Below are positions 53,498 through 60,593 of a stretch of 64,000 nucleotides of DNA, piece after piece (position 1 is the first letter of the stretch; the number at the start of each line of letters is the position of its first letter). A program made the translations under genes and the position numbers. Under the pieces are notes generated by a model, which did not search any database, was not told where the DNA came from, and worked only from the letters and a program-made list of their open reading frames with translations. This stretch comes from Muricomes intestini (GTDB taxonomy: Bacteria; Bacillota; Clostridia; Lachnospirales; Lachnospiraceae): contig NZ_SLZZ01000009.1 in the NCBI RefSeq assembly GCF_004346165.1, positions 1 to 64,000 on the forward strand. The letters are read 5' to 3'.

Positions 53498-53515
53498 AAA
53501 AAAATTAGAACTTTT

Positions 53516-54676
53516 TTATACCACTCGGGTCATGGGTAGCTCGTTATTTACTCCTTTAGAAATTAAAATCTGATGTATATCTATAATGCCATTATGGAAT
53601 GTTGCGGCGCAGGCAGCCAGGTAGAGTTCCCACATCCGGGCAAATTCCTCTCCCTGCATTTTTACAACCTCGTCTCTGTGGTTTAAGAAATTTTCACGCC
53701 AGCACAGCAGTGTTCTATTATAATGTCTTCTCAGGCTTTCCACATCCAGTGTATAGAACTTGTAATCCGGCAGAATATTTATAATCTCCCGCAGGCTTGG
53801 TATGGTTCCTCCGGGAAAAATATATTTTTTAATCCATGCGTCACCTTCATGTTCCTCCAGTGCGCTGATGTAATGCAGTAAAAACAATCCTCCCGGTTTT
53901 AAAACCTCATATACATTTTTCAGAAACAATTCATAATTTCCCCGGCCCACGTGTTCAAGCATGCCGACACTGACCACCCGGTCAAATTGCAGGCCTGATT
54001 TCTCCAAGTCTCTGTAATCCATAAGCTTTACAGACAGTAAGTCCTGAAGCCCTTCTTTCTCTATATCGTCAGAGAACTTTTTGTACTGCTCTTGGCTCAG
54101 GGTTATGCCGGTTCCCTTCACACCGTATTTTTTTGCTGCTTCTTTCAGGAGAAATCCCCAGCCGCAGCCTATATCAAGCAGTGTCATTCCCTCTTCCAGA
54201 TGAAGCTTGTCCAGAATGTGATGTACCTTTCCCACCTGTGCCTGATACAAGGTATAGGAATCCTCCTTAAAATAACCGCAGGAATAACTCATGGTCTCAT
54301 CCAGCCAGAGGCGGTAGAAATCATTGCCGATATCATAGTGGGAAGTCACTTCTTTTTTCTGATTTTTCTTAGATTTTGATGTGGTGATTAATTTCCTCAG
54401 GGCCGACTTATCTGTTGTGAACTTTCCCATCTCGCCCATGAATAAGTCAAGTACCTCATACAAATCCCTGTCCACCTCAAGATCTCCACGCATATATGCT
54501 TCGCCCAGTGCAAGCGATGTGCTGGTAAGCAATTCCTTCTGCTCCAGATTCTTATTTAAGGTTACCGTAAACTCTGGGACTGACGCATTTCCTATCTGTG
54601 AAACTTCTCCGCCGGATTTCAGATAGAAAGTGACAGGTATAATATGTCCCAGGTACTCTTTAATAAATGTCTGCAT
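53516..54676 (-). CDS. cfa: Cyclopropane-fatty-acyl-phospholipid synthase
   Basis: A 386-residue SAM-dependent enzyme that adds a methylene group to unsaturated membrane lipids. An N-terminal lipid-binding-like part (1-100) is followed by the methyltransferase fold with LDIGCGWG at 167-174 and the conserved EHVGRGNYELF segment near 235. It probably works at the membrane surface. Its own promoter precedes it. An AGGAGG site lies 6 nt before the ATG. Confidence 0.95.
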   Translation of the reverse strand: MQTFIKEYLGHIIPVTFYLKSGGEVSQIGNASVPEFTVTLNKNLEQKELLTSTSLALGEAYMRGDLEVDRDLYEVLDLFMGEMGKFTTDKSALRKLITTSKSKKNQKKEVTSHYDIGNDFYRLWLDETMSYSCGYFKEDSYTLYQAQVGKVHHILDKLHLEEGMTLLDIGCGWGFLLKEAAKKYGVKGTGITLSQEQYKKFSDDIEKEGLQDLLSVKLMDYRDLEKSGLQFDRVVSVGMLEHVGRGNYELFLKNVYEVLKPGGLFLLHYISALEEHEGDAWIKKYIFPGGTIPSLREIINILPDYKFYTLDVESLRRHYNRTLLCWRENFLNHRDEVVKMQGEEFARMWELYLAACAATFHNGIIDIHQILISKGVNNELPMTRVV

Positions 54677-54708
54677 AATAATCCTCCTATTCAGCCTTAT
54701 ACCAAGTA

Positions 54709-54736
54709 ATTATAAAACTTTCAGTTTATTTTTCAA
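54709..54736 (-). promoter_or_regulatory. Promoter of cfa
   Basis: On the minus strand TTGAAA (54736-54731) and TATAAT (54714-54709) are 16 bp apart, about 32 nt before the start codon. Confidence 0.65.
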
Positions 54737-54739
54737 CCC

Positions 54740-55058
54740 CTTAAAAGGGAGTATTTTGTCTCCTAACTTTTCTTGATTTTTCTTTTCTCATATCGTAATA
54801 TGATACCAGAGGCAAAAGGTCATGCGTTTCATGCTTGCATGATAAAGCATGACTTTGGGACCCGCAAAACATGAGAAAGTAGCCCGAATAGGGGGGATTT
54901 CGAATGTTTTTAGGATTGCGGGAGCACAAAGTGCGGAGCAATCCGTAGGTATCAGGGGTCAAAATACCCTTTGACCCTCGCGGCAGTCGCCAAATGGAAA
55001 TGCAAGCATTTCCGCTTGGCTCGTTGCCCGCGGGAATAAATAAGGCAAGGAGAAAGCA
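54740..55058. repeat. Intergenic run of hairpins between cfa and the J-domain gene
   Basis: No gene is supported here. Four hairpins follow one another: 54819-54853 (GTCATGC/GCATGAC with a near-palindromic middle), 54913-54944 (GGATTGC/GCAATCC with GCAC/GTGC inside), 54956-54977 (GGGTCAAA/TTTGACCC), and 54979-55033 (long hairpin of the dispersed repeat). The composition is richer in GC than the surroundings. It resembles a palindromic mobile or REP-like element. Confidence 0.75.
54970..55039 (-). repeat. Dispersed 70-bp hairpin repeat, copy 2
   Basis: The reverse complement of 39154-39223, with a single mismatch by eye, so the copies are in inverted orientation about 15.8 kb apart. It ends 20 nt before the J-domain gene's start. 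Confidence 0.85.
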
Positions 55059-55772
55059 ATGGAAACCCGTACATATTACGACATTCTCGGTGTATCCAGA
55101 GAAGCAACCACGGAGGATATTACAGATGCAAAGAATGCTTTGGCAAAGGTATACCACCCTGATGCCAATATACATAATGATATAGATACAACATCCTATA
55201 TGCAGGAAATACTGGAGGCATACCGGATACTCTCCAATCCTGACAAGAGAAAGGAATACAACCATGTACTGGCAGGGAAGCCGAACCGTGTGTTCCGCAC
55301 TTACACCGTCGGAAAAGGAGATTCTGCAGAATGCACTGCCCCCTCTTTTGTTACATATTGGAATGCCGCCTGCAAGCTTAATGAAATTGTATCACAAAGT
55401 GAGAAAATCATAGAGACCAGCCACAAAAAAGAAAGAATTTCATTCAAAATTTTTAGAAAAATCGGAAAGCAAAATGGGGATGACACAGCAGTTGCAGAGC
55501 AGCTTAACACTTTATCCCTGCAGGCCATCCGCTATATTACGATTTTAAAAGCAGCAGAAATTCCTCTAAACTGTTGGCAGCCCGAGGCTATGAACTGGGT
55601 ACTGGTTCGCTGGGGGCAAAAACAGAGCATGGATTACCGTGTGCTCTTTTCAAAATATGAGGCCTACGTGGAACAAAACCGGACGAACACAGAAAAAGCA
55701 AGGCTCCGTTCCCAGAACAGGCAATTCTATAATAATCTACAAAAATTGCTAAGCTATGCCGTTCTAAAATGA
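55059..55772 (+). CDS. J-domain protein with unknown C-terminal region
   Basis: A 237-residue protein with an N-terminal DnaJ domain (about 4-68), whose HPD tripeptide is at 33-35 (YHPDAN). Such domains stimulate DnaK ATPase activity. It lacks the Gly/Phe region, zinc centre and substrate-binding domain of DnaJ itself. The C-terminal two thirds are helical, rich in Lys and Gln, and match no family I recognise. AAGGAG lies 6 nt before the ATG. It converges on the P-type ATPase gene with only 8 nt between stops. Nothing in the gene tells which client it serves. Confidence 0.85.
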   Translation: METRTYYDILGVSREATTEDITDAKNALAKVYHPDANIHNDIDTTSYMQEILEAYRILSNPDKRKEYNHVLAGKPNRVFRTYTVGKGDSAECTAPSFVTYWNAACKLNEIVSQSEKIIETSHKKERISFKIFRKIGKQNGDDTAVAEQLNTLSLQAIRYITILKAAEIPLNCWQPEAMNWVLVRWGQKQSMDYRVLFSKYEAYVEQNRTNTEKARLRSQNRQFYNNLQKLLSYAVLK

Positions 55773-55780
55773 AAATCAAT

Positions 55781-58222
55781 TCAATAAGTGCCTGTAGATT
55801 CTTCTGAGCGTCCTCTTAATCTCACGTAGTACAGTCTTAGCTTTCCAAGAAAAGATGTCAGGTAACGCAGCACAGGTTCCGTTGCAATGGAGAAGACTAT
55901 AAATAGCATTACACATTTTGTAGACATGGATGTAATGGCAAATAAGTCATTCAGGAAAATACTGCAGAAAAGCAGCCCTATAATATTGCCTGCCACTACC
56001 ACCACTCTCAGGATATTCATGGGGGCACTGATTTTATATAAAATCATGAATCCTACAATTGCCAGCAGCATAGTGGCCGCTGTAGAAATGTCTGTAGAGC
56101 TCACATCGAACGTCAGGCCGAACACTACAAGAGCCCCGACTGCCAGCACATCTGTCAGCGCTGCCGGAAGTGCCTTCAAAAATACATTTGTCAGGAAATG
56201 GCCTTTAATAATATTTTTATTTGGCTCAAGAGCAAGGAAAAATGCCGGTATTCCGATTGTGAACATGCTGATCAGAGATACCTGGGAAGGCTCCAGAGGA
56301 TAAGTAATCATAAATACAGCAGAGAACAAGGATAGCAGGAAGGAAAATATGTTTTTTACCAAAAACAGACTCGCCGAGCGCTGAATATTGTTGACAACTC
56401 TCCGCCCTTCCATAACCACCTGGGGCATGCACGAAAAATCCGACTCCAAGAGTACAAGCTGGGATGCCTGAGCTGCCGCCTCGCTTCCGGATGCCATGGC
56501 AATACTACAGTCTGCATCTCTAAGCGCCAGCACATCATTTACGCCGTCACCTGTCATGGCAACTGTTTTTCCTGCATCCCTTAACACTTGTACAAACTGA
56601 CGTTTCTGACTGGGGGTCACCCTCCCGAAGACTGTGTTTTTCAGCACAGCTTCGCGGATATCCTCGTCTGATTTCAGAGAAGATGCATCTACATAATTTT
56701 CTGCATGAGCAATGCCTGCTCTCTTTGCCACCTCAGAAACAGTTACCGGATTGTCTCCTGATATTACTTTCACTTCAACTCCCTGCTCAGCAAAGTATTG
56801 GAAAGTCTCTTCCGCTTCTTTTCTGATGGGGTTTTCCAGAAGGATATATCCCAGGGGAACAACCTCTTCTTTCAATGCCTTACCGTCTATTTCACCGTCA
56901 TAAAAACCAAACACAAGCACCCTGGTTCCTTTTGAAGCATATTCCATAATTGTGTCTTCATACTTTTCATAATGTTGACGGAGAACAAACTCAGGGGCAC
57001 CAAGCACATAGGCAGCATTCTCAAATGTAACGCTGCTGTATTTTGTGGCAGAGGAAAATCCCGTCTTACTCACCGGCTTTTTTCCGGACGTAGACTGAAA
57101 ATAACTTTTCATGGCCTCCATTGTAATGTTGTCATTCTCCATTGCCGACGTGAAGTCCCCGATCATCACATCCAAAAGACCCATGGTCTCAATGTCATAC
57201 CCTTCTGCAGGAATCACCCTTTGAACTTCCATGGTATTCTCCGTGATAGTTCCCGTCTTATCCACACAAAGTACATCGACTCGGGCCAGTGTTTCAATAC
57301 ATTTCATATCATGAAGCAGAACCTTTTTGTGAGCCAGCCTGACCGAACTGACTGCAAGTGCTACGCTTGTCAGAAGATAAAGTCCTTCGGGAATCATTCC
57401 AATGACTGCTGCAACCATAGATGTGATGCTGGACTGAAATCCTTCCTTTTGAAAATAAAGTGCCTGCACAAACAGAATAATTCCAATAGGTATGATGGCT
57501 ATTCCGACGCCTTTTACCAGTTTATCCAGGGAACGGATCATTTCGGACTGTTCCCCTTTCTGCATCGCCTTTGCTTCCAGTGTCAATTTGGAAATATAGG
57601 AGTCCATCCCCACCTTATCCAGCCTTGCATGACATTTTCCCGATACAATAAAGCTTCCTGACATCAGACTGTCGCCTTTTCTCTTCGTGATTTCATCAGA
57701 TTCACCTGTCAGCAGAGACTCATCGACCTGAACCTCACCTGCACAAACTTCAGCATCTGCGCAGACCTGATTGCCGGCCTTAAAAATAACAATATCGTCC
57801 AACACCAACTCTTCCGCATCAATCACTGTTTCCAGGCCTTCTCTAACCACTGTTGCATGCGGCGCATTGAGCATGGTCAGCTTGTCCAGAACCCTTTTTG
57901 CCCGGATTTCCTGCACAATTCCAATCAATGTATTTAAAATAATAACCGGCAGAAAGGTAAGGTTGCGGAAAGAACCCGCAATACATAAAAGTATAGCCAG
58001 AATTAAAAATATCAGGTTGAAATACGTAAACAGATTATCATGGATAATCTCCTTTGTTGTCTTGGCAGGTGGGTCCACCGATATATTACTCCAACCATGC
58101 AGCCTGTGTTCCTGCACCTGCTGATTGGTCAGCCCCTTACGGTACTCCGGACGATACCGAGTGGTGGGGATCCTCCTGTTACTTCTCTCTTCAATCATCT
58201 GCAGTCTGTTTTCTTTTCGCAT
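55781..58222 (-). CDS. HAD-type cation-translocating P-type ATPase (CtpE-like)
   Basis: An 813-residue pump. TGES (172-175) marks the actuator domain, PEGL (278-281) the transmembrane ion site, DKTGT (321-325) the phosphorylated Asp321, and TGDGVNDVLALRDAD the hinge near the end of the P domain. Membrane helices lie at about 63-102, 238-290 and at the C-terminus. The family includes CtpE, a Ca2+ transporter of mycobacteria; the ion here is not proven. The C-terminal part has about six hydrophobic segments. It is transcribed away from murT. Confidence 0.9.
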   Translation of the reverse strand: MRKENRLQMIEERSNRRIPTTRYRPEYRKGLTNQQVQEHRLHGWSNISVDPPAKTTKEIIHDNLFTYFNLIFLILAILLCIAGSFRNLTFLPVIILNTLIGIVQEIRAKRVLDKLTMLNAPHATVVREGLETVIDAEELVLDDIVIFKAGNQVCADAEVCAGEVQVDESLLTGESDEITKRKGDSLMSGSFIVSGKCHARLDKVGMDSYISKLTLEAKAMQKGEQSEMIRSLDKLVKGVGIAIIPIGIILFVQALYFQKEGFQSSITSMVAAVIGMIPEGLYLLTSVALAVSSVRLAHKKVLLHDMKCIETLARVDVLCVDKTGTITENTMEVQRVIPAEGYDIETMGLLDVMIGDFTSAMENDNITMEAMKSYFQSTSGKKPVSKTGFSSATKYSSVTFENAAYVLGAPEFVLRQHYEKYEDTIMEYASKGTRVLVFGFYDGEIDGKALKEEVVPLGYILLENPIRKEAEETFQYFAEQGVEVKVISGDNPVTVSEVAKRAGIAHAENYVDASSLKSDEDIREAVLKNTVFGRVTPSQKRQFVQVLRDAGKTVAMTGDGVNDVLALRDADCSIAMASGSEAAAQASQLVLLESDFSCMPQVVMEGRRVVNNIQRSASLFLVKNIFSFLLSLFSAVFMITYPLEPSQVSLISMFTIGIPAFFLALEPNKNIIKGHFLTNVFLKALPAALTDVLAVGALVVFGLTFDVSSTDISTAATMLLAIVGFMILYKISAPMNILRVVVVAGNIIGLLFCSIFLNDLFAITSMSTKCVMLFIVFSIATEPVLRYLTSFLGKLRLYYVRLRGRSEESTGTY

Positions 58223-58353
58223 GTATTTTCTTTCACCTCATTTTTGTGATACATTATCTACAGTATTTTCCAAATTTAATCTTATTCATTCTACCACACT
58301 GAGAACAAATTTCCAGAGGCTTCACCAAAATTTTCATAAATTGACACAGTTCC

Positions 58354-58382
58354 TTGTTTTCTGGACTTGTTTCCATTATAAT
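58354..58382 (+). promoter_or_regulatory. Promoter of murT-gatD
   Basis: TTGTTT (58354-58359) and TATAAT (58377-58382) are 17 bp apart, 43 nt before the murT start. Confidence 0.65.
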
Positions 58383-58425
58383 AGTACAAGATTCTAAGAA
58401 AAGGATAAGTGTTGACAATAAGATC

Positions 58426-59787
58426 ATGAAATTAAGAAGCGTACTTGCAATCAAATGTGCTAAATGCACCAGTTATCTGATTAAAAAACTAAACAGAGGG
58501 AGCGGCGTCACTCTTCCGGGATATGTGGCCCGTCTTGTGGATCCCCACATCCTGAGTGTTATGGTGGGAATGGTAAAGGAAAAAACAATTGTAACTATGG
58601 GGACAAACGGTAAAACAACAACCAACAGTATTTTATATCATGCCCTGGAAGCAGAAGGTAAAAAGGTGATTATAAACCGAACTGGTGCCAACATGCTCAA
58701 CGGGATTATCTCCGCCTTTGTTCTTGCGGCAGACAAGCACTGCCGCCTGGATGCAGATTATGCCTGTATTGAGGTAGATGAAATTGCATCTGTAAATGTA
58801 CTGCCCCAATTAAAACCGGACTGCGCTCTTTTAACTAATATTTCCAGGGATCAGCTCGACCGTTTCGGCGAGGTGGACATTACATTCAATAAACTGAAGA
58901 CTGCTGTAACAAGCGTTCCGGATACAAAACTGATTATTAACTGCGATGATGTACTTTCCTACACTCTGGCTTCGGAAAGTGGAAATACGTTTGTAACATA
59001 TGGCATCAGTGAGCAGATATTTGATGACATTTCCCGCTCTGAAATCCGGGAAAGTATTTTTTGCCGTTCCTGCGAAAAGAAATTGGAATATGATTTCTTT
59101 CATTATGGACAACTGGGAATTTACCACTGTCCCAACTGTGGACTGAAACGGCCTGAGCCTGATTTTACGGCGGCAGACATTTCTCTGGAAGACGAATTGT
59201 ATACATTTTCTATGGATGGCATGCTGATTCATTCAACAGCCCGCACTCCATACAATATTTATAATACCTTATCCGCTTATGCGGCGCTGAATGCTCTGGA
59301 AGCTGACCTGGCACATTTTCAGGATATGATAGAATCTTTTGATTACGGCAATAACCGGGAAAGTATCTTTTCAATTAACAGTGCAAGAGTTCAGCTCCAT
59401 CTTGCCAAGAACCCTATCGGTTTCCAACAGAAGATTTCTCTTGTATTAAAAGACGAAAAACCCAAGGATATCATCATACAGATTAACGATACCTATCAAG
59501 ATGGTGAAGACATCTCCTGGCTTTGGGATGTAGACTTCCAGTATCTTGCAGATGCAGAAGCCGCCACAATTACTACAGCGGGCACCCGTAAGTTTGATAT
59601 GGGGCTTCGCCTAAAATACGAGGATATCTCCTGTGATAATACCACAGATCTGCGCAGCACTATTATTGAGCGCACTAAGAGAGGGACAGGCAATCTTTAT
59701 GTGATTGTAAATTATTCCGGACTTTACAGCACAAATTATATGCTGACGGAATTAGAGAAAACACAAAAAGGGGGAGAAGAGACATGA
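58426..59787 (+). CDS. murT: Lipid II isoglutaminyl synthase, MurT subunit
   Basis: A 453-residue Mur-ligase-like protein. The ATP loop GTNGKTT is at 59-65. The family's special Cys4 zinc ribbon is present at about residues 213, 216, 235 and 238 (CRSC and CPNC). A DUF1727 C-terminal region follows. With GatD it amidates the D-glutamate of lipid II to isoglutamine. The start at 58426 is chosen because MKLRSVLAIKCAK matches the usual N-terminus; it has no good Shine-Dalgarno site. The stop overlaps the gatD start (ATGA). Confidence 0.94.
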   Translation: MKLRSVLAIKCAKCTSYLIKKLNRGSGVTLPGYVARLVDPHILSVMVGMVKEKTIVTMGTNGKTTTNSILYHALEAEGKKVIINRTGANMLNGIISAFVLAADKHCRLDADYACIEVDEIASVNVLPQLKPDCALLTNISRDQLDRFGEVDITFNKLKTAVTSVPDTKLIINCDDVLSYTLASESGNTFVTYGISEQIFDDISRSEIRESIFCRSCEKKLEYDFFHYGQLGIYHCPNCGLKRPEPDFTAADISLEDELYTFSMDGMLIHSTARTPYNIYNTLSAYAALNALEADLAHFQDMIESFDYGNNRESIFSINSARVQLHLAKNPIGFQQKISLVLKDEKPKDIIIQINDTYQDGEDISWLWDVDFQYLADAEAATITTAGTRKFDMGLRLKYEDISCDNTTDLRSTIIERTKRGTGNLYVIVNYSGLYSTNYMLTELEKTQKGGEET

Positions 59788-60542
59788 AGCTCACAATCGG
59801 ACATTTATACCCAGATTTGCTGAATCTGTACGGTGACAGGGGAAACATACAGTGTTTCCGCAAGCGTCTGGAATGGCGGGGCATGGAAGCAGAGGTTATT
59901 CCTTTTCTTTCTGGTGATACTATAGATTTTTCTCAACTGGATATTATCCTGCTGGGCGGCGGCTCTGACAGGGAGCAGGAGCTGGTATGCGGACATTTGA
60001 AAAACATTCAGCAGGATTTTAAAAATTATGTGGAAGACGGCGGAGTTGTCCTGGCTGTCTGCGGAGGATACCAGCTTCTGGGAAAATATTACAAGACGGA
60101 CAAAAAGATGATAGAAGGCCTTTCTATATTAGACATTACCACCGAATGGCAGCCGGAGCGCCTAATTCGGAATATTGTCCTTGACAGTCCCCTCTTTGAC
60201 ACACCTGTAGTGGGATTTGAAAACCACGGCGGCCGCACCTACATCGGCAGCCATACACCTTTTGGCAAGGTATTCTATGGGCTCGGCAATACAGGCAAAT
60301 CCGGTTACGAAGGTGTGCTTTACAAAAATGTTATCGGAACCTATCTGCATGGTCCTCTTCTCCCAAAAAATCCACAGGTATGTGATTATCTGCTGGAAAG
60401 AGCCCTAAAAAGAAAATACAGTGATAATATTGTTCTTGAGCCGCTGAAAGATGAATTAGAACATCTGGCAAACGGATACATTGCAGGCAGATACAGTGAC
60501 AAGAAGTATATTTTAAAAGAAACAATCAAAAGACACATCTAA
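59784..60542 (+). CDS. gatD: Lipid II isoglutaminyl synthase, glutaminase subunit GatD
   Basis: A 252-residue class I (CobB/CobQ-like) glutamine amidotransferase. The nucleophile is Cys93 in VCGGYQLLG, and the catalytic His is His189 in YLHGP. It supplies ammonia to MurT for lipid II amidation. It overlaps murT by 4 nt, and a strong terminator follows the stop. Confidence 0.95.
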   Translation: MKLTIGHLYPDLLNLYGDRGNIQCFRKRLEWRGMEAEVIPFLSGDTIDFSQLDIILLGGGSDREQELVCGHLKNIQQDFKNYVEDGGVVLAVCGGYQLLGKYYKTDKKMIEGLSILDITTEWQPERLIRNIVLDSPLFDTPVVGFENHGGRTYIGSHTPFGKVFYGLGNTGKSGYEGVLYKNVIGTYLHGPLLPKNPQVCDYLLERALKRKYSDNIVLEPLKDELEHLANGYIAGRYSDKKYILKETIKRHI

Positions 60543-60581
60543 AAAGGTGAGCGGGCAGTTTTCCTGTCCGCTCACCTTTTT
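60541..60581. terminator. Bidirectional terminator between gatD and the P-type ATPase
   Basis: AAAAAGGTGAGCGG (60541-60554) is exactly complementary to CCGCTCACCTTTTT (60568-60581). With A on one side and T on the other it can end transcription of both convergent genes. Confidence 0.9.
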
Positions 60582-60593
60582 ATTACATTTACT

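Noticed and set aside
54741-55265. Minus-strand open frame of about 174 codons
   Set aside because: It crosses the hairpin cluster and the start of the J-domain gene in antisense, shows no domain, and has the composition expected of a translated repeat.
56972-57661. Plus-strand open frame of about 229 codons
   Set aside because: It is antisense to the P-type ATPase, with low-quality composition and no ribosome binding site.
58412-58417. TTGACA as -35 box inside the murT leader
   Set aside because: It lies only 9 nt before the murT start and no -10 follows at the right distance.
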